Shown piece by piece: positions 16,097 to 26,885 of a DNA stretch of 64,000 nt (position 1 is its first letter; each line of letters begins with the position of its first letter). The notes beneath the pieces are model-generated. The model saw nothing but the letters and a program-made list of their open reading frames with translations, was not told the origin of the DNA and ran no database searches. Origin of the DNA: an uncultured Collinsella sp. (GTDB lineage Bacteria > Actinomycetota > Coriobacteriia > Coriobacteriales > Coriobacteriaceae). Made by a program: the position numbers and the translations under genes. The stretch covers positions 3,842-67,841 of the forward strand of contig CAUHCN010000008.1 in the NCBI GenBank assembly GCA_959604825.1, read 5' to 3'.

Positions 16097-18688
16097 CTAT
16101 CCGAGCACGCGTACGGGCCCCAAGAGGCCGCTGGGATCGGAGGGCTCGGTCATGCCGAACATGTCGGGGACGGCGTGGTCGAGGGTGTTGATGATATCGA
16201 TCGTAAGCGCGTGCTCGCCGGCTAAAAGTGCGGCGGCCTCAAAGCGGTAAGGCGGACAGATGCGGGTGCCGAGGGATTTGCCGTCGAGGGTGACGGTTGC
16301 GGTCTCAAAGACCTCGCCAAGGTCGATGACGGTGCGGGTGGCCGCTTCGCCCAGGACAAAGGAGGCCCGGTAGCGGAATGTGCCGGCCTTGCCGGGGAAC
16401 TCGGCCGAGGAAAGGTCGTGCAGGTCTGCAAGCTCAACAGACTCGCCAAAGGCATCGGTGCCAGGGGCAGAGAAGGCAACCGCCCAGGGCCCGTCGACGC
16501 ATGTGGCTTCGTCTTCGGCGGTTGCCACAGCAACGGAACCTGTAGCCCCAAGGACCACGATGCAGCTCTCGTAGGGAGCAAGCTCGAGCGTGCCGTCAAA
16601 GGCGGCGGGCTCGGTGCCGTTGAGCAGGTCGAGGCGCGCGCCTGCAACGGGTGTGCCGTCGGCAAGCGCAATCTGAGTGGAGATACCCTGCTTGGGATGC
16701 TCGTTGACGAGCATCAGATAGCTCTCGCCCGCCCGCTCGTAGCGCAGTGCGCGCAGCCAGGGCTGGGGCGCGGCGCAAACCACGGTCTGCATGCCGGTGT
16801 TGGCAAGTGTGTCTGCGAGCTCGGTGGTCGCCAGGAGCTTGATGCCGGCGACCGCGGCTGCATCCAGGGAGGCAAAGCCCTCGCGGCCTGCAGTGTCACC
16901 GTCGTAGCGCTTGTTCGGCAACTCATCCAGCGCGTACACGGCAACACCTGCGGCTGCGGCACGCGCGGCAAAGTCGAGCACGGCTCCGCCGACAAACTCG
17001 GCTCCGGGCATCACCAGGCAGCGGTATGCCTGGCCGTTCACGCCAAAGCCGCTACCGTCTGCGGCAATTTCAACGGCATAGCGCCCTGCGTCCTCAAATG
17101 CCTCTGCCGGCACGATGTCAAAGTCGACCTGCGCGCGCATAAGCTCGGAGGCGGCATGCTGCATAAAGTTCGCCTCGCCTGCCCACTCGGCGTCCGCATG
17201 GTAGAGAAGCGCCACCGGGGTCGTTGCGCGCCCGCCGCTCAGCAGGCTCGCCGTACGGTTCATGTAGCTCATGAGCTGCCCAAAGTGTGCAAACTGGGGG
17301 TTTTGGCCATGCGCATAGAAATGCGGCGGGCAGTCCCAGTCGGGGAAGGCGGCCATGCTAAAGGCATGCGGCACAAACCAATTGACGCCGCGCACCAAAA
17401 AATGATCGGCGATCCACTTCATCTCGCGTAGGCCTTCGTGCCATCCAAATGCGCCAAAGACCTCGGCCATGCAGCGCCCCTGCTTTTTGGGGTCGAGGTG
17501 CGCTGCCGAGGAGCCCAGCTTGGGCAGCACGTAGTTATAGAACTCGAGGTCCCACACGCCGCGTCCGTAGCTGTGAAGGCCGCGGTCCATGCCGGGTACC
17601 AGCTGGTTGATCACGATCTCGACGCCCGCCATGTCCTGACCGCCCACGGCGCGGAAGTAGTGCCCGGCGCCCACGCCCAGGCGCGCGTGGCAGTCCTTGT
17701 CCTCGATAACGTGGCCGATGTACTGCACGCCGCGCGCGCGGCACCAGTCTCCGAGCTGGTCGCAGAAGCACTCCTTATAGAGGGTGCTCGCGATGTCCAT
17801 ATAGACGTGGCGTACGTGCGCGCCGGCCGGCTCGCGGTCCCACAGGTGCGGGAGCTCGGCCAGGTAGCGCTCGCCCAGTGCCGCGCGTAGGCGACGCTCA
17901 AGCTCGGCCGACCAGGGTAGGGGCGCGGTGGCCTTGCCGATGAGCGTGTCCGAGATGCCATCGGGGCCCGTGGTGCCCTTCTCGTTGGCAAATCCGGGCT
18001 CATCGGAGAAAAAGCCCAGGATCGTCTTGCCAAACTCATCGCCCAGATGCTCAAAATGCGGCTCGTAGACAGCATCGATGAGCTGCGCCACCGAGGCGCG
18101 GTCGACCATATTGATGTAGTCCTCGTTGTAGGAGGTCTTGCCGCTCGTGAACATCACGCATGCCTGCGTGAGGCCCGCAGGTGCATCGAAGACCAGGCGG
18201 CTGGGGTTGCCGTCTGCATCGTCGATTACTCGGTAAGCGACGTCGACGGGGCTGCCGTCCTGCATAAATGTCACGCCGTAGAAGCGCTCCGTTTTGTCGA
18301 GCATGTTGGCGAGCGCGATGCTCGCGGCGGACGTGGGGCCCACGATGTCGAACGTGCGGTGCGTGAGCACGATCTTGCGGAGCTCGGGCACGGCCTCCTT
18401 GACGGCGCCGTTGGCAAAGCCCGTGGGGAAGTGCGCGTCGTCCAAGATCCAGAGCTTAAGGCCCAGCTGCCTGCACTCGTCAATGACAAAGCGCAAGTCG
18501 CGCCACCAGCCCTCGCCGCAAAAATCGGGGTGTGGGCGGCTTTCGAGACAGACCTCGTGGATGTCGGCGCCGGCGATCTTTTCCAGATACTCGGCAATGG
18601 TCTTATGGCTCTCGCCCTTCATCCACAAAAACGGAAGCACGTGGTTGTCGTATGTGCCCTCGAGCACCTGCTGATAGTACGCGGTCAT
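16097..18688 (-). CDS. GH106-like alpha-L-rhamnosidase family glycosyl hydrolase
   Basis: 863 aa. The N-terminal catalytic region resembles GH106-type rhamnosidases: a TIM-barrel with HEVCLESRPHPDFCGEGWW and ECRQLGLKLWILDDAHFPTG, later GFFSDEPGF with acidic residues, then a C-terminal jelly-roll (galactose-binding-like; FRYRASFVLGEAATRTVIDL). It should remove terminal alpha-L-rhamnose from glycosides, although catalytic residues were not assigned. No signal peptide. ATG 18688 follows AAGGAGGATCC; an upstream extension of 153 codons is antisense to the AraC gene and rejected. Divergent from that AraC gene (114 bp between starts), its likely regulator. Family call fairly sure, exact specificity less so. 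Confidence 0.78.
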   Translation of the reverse strand: MTAYYQQVLEGTYDNHVLPFLWMKGESHKTIAEYLEKIAGADIHEVCLESRPHPDFCGEGWWRDLRFVIDECRQLGLKLWILDDAHFPTGFANGAVKEAVPELRKIVLTHRTFDIVGPTSAASIALANMLDKTERFYGVTFMQDGSPVDVAYRVIDDADGNPSRLVFDAPAGLTQACVMFTSGKTSYNEDYINMVDRASVAQLIDAVYEPHFEHLGDEFGKTILGFFSDEPGFANEKGTTGPDGISDTLIGKATAPLPWSAELERRLRAALGERYLAELPHLWDREPAGAHVRHVYMDIASTLYKECFCDQLGDWCRARGVQYIGHVIEDKDCHARLGVGAGHYFRAVGGQDMAGVEIVINQLVPGMDRGLHSYGRGVWDLEFYNYVLPKLGSSAAHLDPKKQGRCMAEVFGAFGWHEGLREMKWIADHFLVRGVNWFVPHAFSMAAFPDWDCPPHFYAHGQNPQFAHFGQLMSYMNRTASLLSGGRATTPVALLYHADAEWAGEANFMQHAASELMRAQVDFDIVPAEAFEDAGRYAVEIAADGSGFGVNGQAYRCLVMPGAEFVGGAVLDFAARAAAAGVAVYALDELPNKRYDGDTAGREGFASLDAAAVAGIKLLATTELADTLANTGMQTVVCAAPQPWLRALRYERAGESYLMLVNEHPKQGISTQIALADGTPVAGARLDLLNGTEPAAFDGTLELAPYESCIVVLGATGSVAVATAEDEATCVDGPWAVAFSAPGTDAFGESVELADLHDLSSAEFPGKAGTFRYRASFVLGEAATRTVIDLGEVFETATVTLDGKSLGTRICPPYRFEAAALLAGEHALTIDIINTLDHAVPDMFGMTEPSDPSGLLGPVRVLG

Positions 18689-18802
18689 GGATCCTCCTTG
18701 GCTCGATCGATCTGCTGCATAGCACAGATTATGGACGCGTCGGCGCGTTCTGCTAATATCTGAATCACGACGAACTATGACCAAATCAACGATTGGCAAG
18801 CC
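18689..18802. promoter_or_regulatory. Divergent promoter region between GH106-like and AraC genes
   Basis: 114 bp between the two start codons. It contains GCTCGATCGATCTGC and several AT-rich stretches (TAATATCTGAATCACGAC); no clear direct repeats for AraC binding could be assigned by eye. Confidence 0.4.
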
Positions 18803-21411
<2,609 letters not shown>

Positions 21412-21473
21412 TCGACAATATGAGTGCCACCGGGGAAAGGCGTTGGGATGGGCTCGCGATTCGAGTCCCTACC

Positions 21474-21502
21474 TTAGCATTTGAACCATTTGGCACTATA
21501 AT
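21474..21502 (+). promoter_or_regulatory. Promoter of the PTS IIA gene
   Basis: TTAGCA (21474-21479), 17-bp spacer, TATAAT (21497-21502); 49 nt before the IIA start codon. Confidence 0.55.
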
Positions 21503-21551
21503 CACCATAGGCATGCGCACAACGTTGCGCTTAATCAAGAGGAGAAAACGT

Positions 21552-22088
21552 ATGGGTCTGTTTGACATGTTCAAGAAGAAGGCTGAGCCCGCGACTGCCG
21601 CTGCTCCGTCCTCCATCTCTGCTTCTGCCGGCGCCGACGTGCTGTGCTCGCCCGTCAAGGGCAAGGTCATCAAGATGGCCGACGTGCCCGATCCCGTCTT
21701 TGGCGGCGAGGTCCTGGGCAAGGGCTGCGCCGTGTGGCCCGAGGACGATCTGGTCTACGCTCCCTGCGACGGCAAGGTGACCGTCACCATGGGTCACGCC
21801 GTGGGCCTGCAGTCCGATAGCGGCATCGAGGTTCTGGTGCACGTTGGCGTCGATACCGTCAACATGAACGGCGACGGCTTCGAGGGCTTCGTCAAGGCCG
21901 ACGACGTCGTGAAGGCCGGCCAGCCCATGCTCAAGATCGACCGCGCCAAGATCGCCGCTGCCGGCTACAAGGACTGCGTCGTCGTTGCTGTGTCCAACAC
22001 CGCCGAGTTTGCCGATGTCGAACTCGCCGTCGAGGCCGACTCCGCTGTCGCCGCCGGTGACGCCATCGTTAAGGTCGTCCGCAAGTAA
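21552..22088 (+). CDS. crr: PTS glucose-type IIA component
   Basis: 178-aa cytoplasmic phosphocarrier of the glucose/beta-glucoside class. After a ~30-residue alanine-rich head comes the EIIA-Glc fold: LCSPVKGKVIKMADVPDPVFGG, MGHAVGLQSDSGIEVLVHVGVDTV with the phospho-accepting histidine of VHVG (near residue 98), and AGQPMLKID. It would take phosphate from HPr and pass it to EIIB cysteines such as that of the PTS IIBC at 12 kb, which has no IIA of its own. ATG 21552 follows GAGGAG. The gene symbol reflects family rather than proven equivalence to enterobacterial crr. Confidence 0.92.
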   Translation: MGLFDMFKKKAEPATAAAPSSISASAGADVLCSPVKGKVIKMADVPDPVFGGEVLGKGCAVWPEDDLVYAPCDGKVTVTMGHAVGLQSDSGIEVLVHVGVDTVNMNGDGFEGFVKADDVVKAGQPMLKIDRAKIAAAGYKDCVVVAVSNTAEFADVELAVEADSAVAAGDAIVKVVRK

Positions 22089-22111
22089 ACTGCGACATCC
22101 AAAGGATGTGC

Positions 22112-22146
22112 AAAGGTGGTCGGGTTGTCCGGCCACCTTTTTTATT
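22112..22146 (+). terminator. Terminator of the PTS IIA gene
   Basis: AAAGGTGG (22112-22119) pairs with CCACCTTT (22133-22140), extended by CGG/CCG inside, then a T run. Confidence 0.85.
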
Positions 22147-22242
22147 GCACCGCGGGGAAGCGTTTTATTGCACGTTGGGCGGGCTTGCAAACCGTTCGGA
22201 CGCTAAAACGAACCGACCGCGCCTTCGTGCCGTCGAGGGTGT

Positions 22243-22273
22243 TAATAAGTGGATAGTATGGGCTTACTTATTA
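22243..22273 (+). promoter_or_regulatory. Inverted repeat in the lipoprotein promoter region
   Basis: Perfect 8-bp arms TAATAAGT (22243-22250) and ACTTATTA (22266-22273), 52 nt before the start codon; operator or leader hairpin. Confidence 0.4.
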
Positions 22274-22324
22274 CAACGTGCGCCGCGTCTGGGAAGCGCG
22301 GTGCCGCTCATTGGGAGGAACAAC

Positions 22325-22882
22325 ATGAAAAAGAAGCTGCTGCTTGCGCCCCTCATGGCCGTTTTGGTTGCATGCGTGGTCGTGCTTTCCGGTTGTGGAG
22401 GCCCTTCGATCGAGGAACTCATCACCGAGGATCTTACGACTCAGTTTGACGAGGTCAAGAACGGTGGCGACGAGTTCCTTTCTGGTCTGGAGGAGGCTTC
22501 GGGCGACGAGTTCGAGCAGCTGGGTATCGATCCCAAGGAGTATGCCAAGACCTATCTCGAAGGCTTTGACTACGAGATCGGCGACGTGACGGTCGACGAG
22601 GACAAGGGTGTCGCGACCGCCGAGGTCTCCATCACCTGCAAGTCCATGAACAAGATCGTCGAGGACTTCTCCACCCAGTATCAGGAGAAGGTCGCCGCGC
22701 TTGATACGGTTCCTTCCGATGACGAGCTGTACAAGATGGCAGGTCAGGTTATGGTCGATGTGACCAAGGCAACCGAGCCCAGGAAGACCACGGTTATCTT
22801 CAAGTACACCTGCAACGACGACGGCGAGTGGTCTGCCGACGACTCTGTCAACTCCGAGATGATGGATGCAATGCTGAGCTAG
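22325..22882 (+). CDS. Putative lipoprotein of unknown function
   Basis: 185 aa. A lysine start (MKKK), a hydrophobic stretch and the lipobox VLSGC (cysteine near residue 22) mark a lipid-anchored surface protein. The mature part is acidic, about 160 residues, with alternating helix/strand character (DYEIGDVTVDEDKGVATAEVSI resembles the DUF4878/DUF5105-type cone folds found in such lipoproteins, but I cannot assign the family). ATG 22325 follows GGGAGGAACA. Stand-alone gene whose stop codon is followed after three bases by the two-hairpin element copy B. Confidence 0.8.
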   Translation: MKKKLLLAPLMAVLVACVVVLSGCGGPSIEELITEDLTTQFDEVKNGGDEFLSGLEEASGDEFEQLGIDPKEYAKTYLEGFDYEIGDVTVDEDKGVATAEVSITCKSMNKIVEDFSTQYQEKVAALDTVPSDDELYKMAGQVMVDVTKATEPRKTTVIFKYTCNDDGEWSADDSVNSEMMDAMLS

Positions 22883-22885
22883 TTT

Positions 22886-23036
22886 GTTGCGGCGTTTTAC
22901 CAAACGCCGCAACTGCTCGACGCTGCGCGGGCACCAGAGCGACAACTTGTCATTCAAAGAGGACGGCATGACCAGAAGGTCTATGCCGTCCTCTTTTCAT
23001 GCCAATTTGTTCGCTCTGGTGCCCGCTCGCTGTCCG
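22886..23036 (+). repeat. Two-hairpin 3'-UTR element, copy B (after the lipoprotein gene)
   Basis: Starts 4 nt after the stop. Hairpin 1: GTTGCGGCGTTT, loop TACC, AAACGCCGCAAC. Then CTCGACGCTGCGCGGGC. Long stem: CGGGCACCAGAGCGA (22928-22942) with TCGCTCTGGTGCCCG (23011-23025), apical hairpin GAGGACGGCAT-GACCAGAAGGTC-ATGCCGTCCTC, closing CGCTCGCTG. The apical GACCAGAAGGTC is the same as in copy A although the stems around it differ. Confidence 0.88.
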
Positions 23037-23065
23037 TCCTCTACCTGCGGCGTTGCCATGGTAGT

Positions 23066-23124
23066 CATTGGGGCGGCACTTGGGGACGTTCCTTTTCTGC
23101 CGGCAGTTGGGGACACTCCTTGCG
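23066..23124. repeat. TTGGGGACGTTC / TTGGGGACACTC repeat pair
   Basis: GTCATTGGGG then GGCACTTGGGGACGTTCC and GGCAGTTGGGGACACTCC in direct orientation, as at 8.31 and 44.80 kb. Confidence 0.85.
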
Positions 23125-23174
23125 CCAGCGTTGCATCGAATGCTCGGGAAAATACGAGCCGGTATTTGGCCGAA

Positions 23175-23320
23175 TAGCGGGTCGCGGTTTCCGGATGGGG
23201 TGGGTTGCGGAAAGTGCGACCCGGAATATTGCTCCACAACGGGATGCCGTTTCCCCGATGGAGCTCAAGCGGAAAGCGCATCCCATTCCGGAGCTTCAAA
23301 ACGGGATGCGCTTTCCGCGC
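23175..23320. repeat. GGAAAGCGCATCCC inverted-repeat cluster
   Basis: Perfect 16-bp arms GCGGAAAGCGCATCCC (23269-23284) and GGGATGCGCTTTCCGC (23303-23318), preceded by degenerate versions (GGGTCGCGGTTTCCGG near 23179, GCGGAAAGTGCGACCC near 23208, GGGATGCCGTTTCCCC near 23241). A related half lies near 40.05 kb. Together with copies above it fills the gap between the lipoprotein and HAD genes. Confidence 0.8.
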
Positions 23321-23358
23321 GGAAGAATTGTCGCAGCTGCGTTAAGCAGTGTCGCTCG

Positions 23359-24027
23359 TTACTCGCCCAGAATCAGCGCCGCGAGCTCGTCCTGGGTGTC
23401 CACCACGTAGTCGGCGCCGGCGGCCTCCAGCTCTGCGCGGCCGCGGAAGCCCCAGGTGACACCGGCGCTCTTGAGGCCGGCATTGTGACCGGTCAGGATA
23501 TCGACATTGGAATCGCCTACATAGAGTGTGGTTGCCGGATCGGCGCCTAGCTCTTTCATCACATGCAGCGTAACAGGCGCCTCGGGCTTGGGAGGAAACG
23601 CATCGACGCGGCCCTGCACCAGCGCAAAGCGCTCGGAACCAAAATACTTTTCGATAAGCGGAGCCGCCGAGACGTGGTCCTTGTTGGTGAGCACGGCGAG
23701 CTGCACATCCGCGGTGCGCAGGCGGTCGAGCATCTCGATCGTGCCTGCGTACGGTGCGGTGTGGTCCTCCTTGTGCTCGCCGTAATAAGCCCTAAACTCG
23801 GCAAGCGTCTGCTCAAACATACGCCCGTCGCCCGCATACTCGGCAGGCATAAAGCGTTCGACCAGCTTGAGCATGCCGTTTCCCACTTTGTAGCGGTACT
23901 CGTCTACGGCAAACGTGGGCCAGCCGTGCATCTCGCAGGTATGGTTGCCGGCGGCCGCCAGGTCCTCGAGCGTGTTGAGAATGGTGCCGTCCAGATCAAA
24001 AATCACATGGGAATAATCCGCTGCCAT
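23359..24027 (-). CDS. HAD family hydrolase, phosphoglycolate-phosphatase-like
   Basis: 222 aa. HAD motif I is HVIFDLDGTILNT (nucleophile D near residue 10), motif II is LAVLTNKD, the lysine is in FPPKPEAP and motif IV is YVGDSNVDILTG. The helical cap sits between motifs I and II, as in the Gph/PgmB-like subfamily. It dephosphorylates a small phosphorylated metabolite such as 2-phosphoglycolate; exact substrate cannot be told. ATG 24027 has GGAG six bases upstream, whereas the open frame to 24090 has none. It lies just downstream of hypE on the same strand but with about 105 bp between, so probably separate. Confidence 0.88.
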   Translation of the reverse strand: MAADYSHVIFDLDGTILNTLEDLAAAGNHTCEMHGWPTFAVDEYRYKVGNGMLKLVERFMPAEYAGDGRMFEQTLAEFRAYYGEHKEDHTAPYAGTIEMLDRLRTADVQLAVLTNKDHVSAAPLIEKYFGSERFALVQGRVDAFPPKPEAPVTLHVMKELGADPATTLYVGDSNVDILTGHNAGLKSAGVTWGFRGRAELEAAGADYVVDTQDELAALILGE

Positions 24028-24132
24028 GGTTGCTCCTGCCGCTTGAGTTGTAAAACGCACCCCATGATACTGGGCATGCGTGCCGGGCATGTTTGGAATC
24101 TGAATATCTTTAATAGCCCTGAGCCTTTGTCG

Positions 24133-25167
24133 TTAGCAAATCCTCGGTAGCTGCTCTCCTACGAGCATGTCGAGGATACGGGTCGAGCCCCAGCCGGTGC
24201 GTACGCGCACGGCGGGACGGGCGCCCTCGGCAAGCGGCAGCACGCGGCCGATAATGGCAGCGTTCTCTCCGTAGCGGGCGGCGCGCATGGCCGCCAGCGC
24301 GGCATCGGCCTGCTCAGCCGGCACCACGGCGACCATCTTGCCCTCGTTTGCCACCTGCAGCACATCGTAGCCGAGCATCTCGCAGGCTGCCTGCACGTCG
24401 GGGCGCACGGGCACGGCATCCTCGTCGACCTCCATGGCAACGCCGCTGGCCTGCGCAAACTCGTTGAGCGTCGAGGCCAGGCCACCGCGCGTGGGGTCGC
24501 GAAAGCAGCGCGTGTCGGGTGCTGCGGCAAGCACATCGGCAATCAGCTGGTTGAGCGGCGCGGCATCGCTTTCGATGGTGCTCGAAAACGCCAAGCCCTC
24601 GCGTTGGCTCATGATGGCGATGCCGTGGTCGCCGAGTGTACCCGACACCAGAATGACGTCGCCGGGGCGGCAGTTGGCGCCGCTGAGCGCCACACCCGCG
24701 GGTACCTCGCCCACGCCGGCGGTATTGATGTAGACGCCGTCGGCCCCGCCGCGCTCAACCACCTTGGTGTCGCCGGTGATGATCGCCACGCCCGCCTCGC
24801 GCGCCGTCTCGGCCATGGTCTGCACGATCTGACGCAGCTTATCCATGGGATAGCCCTCTTCGAGGATAAAGCCGCACGATAGGTAGCGCACGTTGGCACC
24901 CGAGGTCGCGACGTCGTTGACGGTTCCGCACACGGCGAGGCGGCCGATGTTGCCACCGGGGAAGAACTGCGGCGAGACTACAAAGCTGTCGGTCGACATG
25001 GCGATGCGCCCGCTCGCGGGCAGCGCGGCGACGCCGGCATCGTTGCCCGCAAGCAGCTCGGGCGACCCAAAGGCATCCAAAAAGACCTCATCGATGATGC
25101 GCTTCATCATCTGCCCGCCCGAGCCGTGGCCCAACAGGACAGTGCTATCGGTGGCAGTACGGGACAT
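24133..25167 (-). CDS. hypE: Hydrogenase expression/formation protein HypE
   Basis: 344 aa, standard length. HypE dehydrates the thiocarbamate on its C-terminal cysteine to thiocyanate, the cyanide donor for the NiFe active site. Visible: LLGHGSGGQMMKRII, the ATP-binding AMSTDSFVVSP and GDTKVVERG, SGTLGDHGIAI, DPTRGGLAS, and the C-terminal LPRIC ending in the essential cysteine. Last gene of the minus-strand hyp unit; the gap to hypD is filled by the two-hairpin element copy D. Confidence 0.97.
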   Translation of the reverse strand: MSRTATDSTVLLGHGSGGQMMKRIIDEVFLDAFGSPELLAGNDAGVAALPASGRIAMSTDSFVVSPQFFPGGNIGRLAVCGTVNDVATSGANVRYLSCGFILEEGYPMDKLRQIVQTMAETAREAGVAIITGDTKVVERGGADGVYINTAGVGEVPAGVALSGANCRPGDVILVSGTLGDHGIAIMSQREGLAFSSTIESDAAPLNQLIADVLAAAPDTRCFRDPTRGGLASTLNEFAQASGVAMEVDEDAVPVRPDVQAACEMLGYDVLQVANEGKMVAVVPAEQADAALAAMRAARYGENAAIIGRVLPLAEGARPAVRVRTGWGSTRILDMLVGEQLPRIC

Positions 25168-25232
25168 ATCGAAAACTCCAATCGTGGGGGGTCGGCAATA
25201 GCTGAGTGTGGCAGAATCGATGTTAAGTAAAA

Positions 25233-25378
25233 GTCAGCGAGCGCCATTCAGGCGAAGTGAGTTGCCTTGAAAGAGGAGGCTGCTGGGCTTTTGCCCGCAG
25301 CCGACGATTGAAAGGCAAATCGCTCGCCTGAATGGCGCGCAGCGTCGACCGGTCCGCCGTTCGTTAGAACGGCGGAAC
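25233..25378 (-). repeat. Two-hairpin 3'-UTR element, copy D (after hypD)
   Basis: Reads on the minus strand and begins directly at the hypD stop codon. Hairpin 1: GTTCCGCCGTTC, loop TAAC, GAACGGCGGACC (25378-25351). Then GTCGACGCTGCGCG. Long stem CGCCATTCAGGCGA (25242-25255) with TCGCCTGAATGGCG (25324-25337), apical GGGC-TTTT-GCCC, closing CGCTCGCTGAC (25243-25233). It separates hypD from hypE within what should be one operon. Confidence 0.87.
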
Positions 25379-26494
25379 CTAACAGCCTCGGTAGCGGAAA
25401 TATGCTGCACAGCTGCCCTCGGAGCTCACCATGCACGGTCCGACGGGATGTTCGGGCGTACATGCGTGGCCGAACAGCGGGCAGTCGCTCGGCGTGATGG
25501 CGCCGCGCAGCACGTCGCCGCAGCGGCACCCGCGTGGTTCGACCGTCGGTTCAATGGGTACGTCAAAGCGGGCGCCGGCATCAAAGCGCGCGAATTCGGG
25601 CCGGATGGAAAGACCCGAGTTGGCAATCGGTCCCAGTCCGCGCCACGTGGTGTCGCACGGCTCAAATACCTGCTCGACCAGCTGGCGCGCTACGGGGTTG
25701 CCGTCAGCGTTGACGCCACGGCGGTAGGCGTTGTCGATCGCCGGCCTTTTCTCGACAACCATCTGGACCAGCATGCAGATACCTTGCAGGATATCGACCG
25801 GCTCAAACCCGGTGACTACGCCGGGGGTCTCGAACTCATCGACCAAAAACCCAAAGGGTGCCAGGCCCGTGATGGTAGCGACGTGGCCCGGCAGGATAAA
25901 GCCGTCGATGGTGGTCTCGGGATCGTTGGCAATCGCGCATAGCGCCGGCGGCGTGGTCTTGTGGGCGCAATAGACCGAGAAGTTCTGGAGCCCGCGTGCA
26001 TCGGCCTCCAAAATGGCGGCGGCGATGGTGGGCGTTGTGGTCTCAAAGCCCACGCCCATAAAAATGACCGGGCGATCGGGGTTGTGTTCGGCGATATCGA
26101 GTGCATCGAGTGGGGAGTACACAATGCGAATATCGCGCCCCGCGGCCTTTTGCGCGGCGAGCGAGGTAGACGACCCGGGCACGCGCATCATGTCGCCAAA
26201 GGTGGTGATGATGGCGCCGTCCATCTTGGCGAGCGCGATTGCATGGTCGATATCGCGGTTGGCGGTAACGCAGACGGGGCAACCCGGACCGCTCAGCAGT
26301 TTGAGCCCGGCAGGCATAATGGAGCGAAAGCCATAGCGCCCGATGCTCACGGTATGCGTGCCGCAGACTTCCATAAGGTTGATGCTGCGGCTGCCGACAA
26401 GCTCATGAATACGATCGATGAGCTCGCGAGCCAGCCTGGGGTCGCGAAATGCCGAAAAGTCGATACCGGAGCGCGCCGGCTGTCCGGCCGCCAC
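25379..26494 (-). CDS. hypD: Hydrogenase formation protein HypD
   Basis: 371 aa. HypD is the Fe-S scaffold on which, with HypC, the Fe(CN)2CO unit is built. Conserved parts: MEVCGTHTVSIGRYG, LLSGPGCPVCVT, FMGVGFETTTPTIA, and the C-terminal cysteine-rich stretch CRCGDVLRGAITPSDC followed by FGHACTPEHPVGPCM. The start is GTG 26494, whose G is the last base of the hypC stop TAG, so the two are translationally coupled. The stop is immediately followed by hairpin element D. Confidence 0.97.
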   Translation of the reverse strand: MAAGQPARSGIDFSAFRDPRLARELIDRIHELVGSRSINLMEVCGTHTVSIGRYGFRSIMPAGLKLLSGPGCPVCVTANRDIDHAIALAKMDGAIITTFGDMMRVPGSSTSLAAQKAAGRDIRIVYSPLDALDIAEHNPDRPVIFMGVGFETTTPTIAAAILEADARGLQNFSVYCAHKTTPPALCAIANDPETTIDGFILPGHVATITGLAPFGFLVDEFETPGVVTGFEPVDILQGICMLVQMVVEKRPAIDNAYRRGVNADGNPVARQLVEQVFEPCDTTWRGLGPIANSGLSIRPEFARFDAGARFDVPIEPTVEPRGCRCGDVLRGAITPSDCPLFGHACTPEHPVGPCMVSSEGSCAAYFRYRGC

Positions 26495-26754
26495 TAGTAT
26501 GCCTCGGCCGGATTGCTGGCCAGTTGGTCTTCTTCGGCCAGTTCGGTCATGGCATTAACGAGCTCGAGCGTTTCTTGCGCTTCCTGCTCGTCGACGATCT
26601 GGATGCCAAAGCCGGCGTGTACGAGAATATAGTCGCCAACCTGCGCCGTCGGCACGAGACGCAGCGAAACGGGGCGCTCGATGCCCATCATGTCGACGGT
26701 CGCCTTAAGGTCGTCGTCGCGTTTGACCACTTTACCGGGAACGGCAAGGCACAT
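26494..26754 (-). CDS. hypC: Hydrogenase assembly chaperone HypC
   Basis: 86 aa HypC/HybG chaperone. The essential cysteine is residue 2 of MCLAVPGKV, used to carry the iron unit and bind the hydrogenase precursor; the OB-like core with VGDYILVHAGFGIQIVDEQEA is typical. Overlaps the hypD start by one base. A ~130-nt gap separates it from hypF upstream. Confidence 0.97.
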   Translation of the reverse strand: MCLAVPGKVVKRDDDLKATVDMMGIERPVSLRLVPTAQVGDYILVHAGFGIQIVDEQEAQETLELVNAMTELAEEDQLASNPAEAY

Positions 26755-26885
26755 AATGTTCCCCTTTTATACGTTTTGCGCTGGATAGGCGCCTAATTAC
26801 CCATCAGTTGATGGTAGCGCTCGCGGGAGTCACGAGCAAACGCGTTACACCTGTGAGACGGCGGCGCGCAGGCTGGCAAAACAGC

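Noticed and set aside
21445..21480. tRNA-like stretch (GCGATTCGAGTCCC)
   Set aside because: It resembles a T-arm, but no matching acceptor, D or anticodon arms are found around it.
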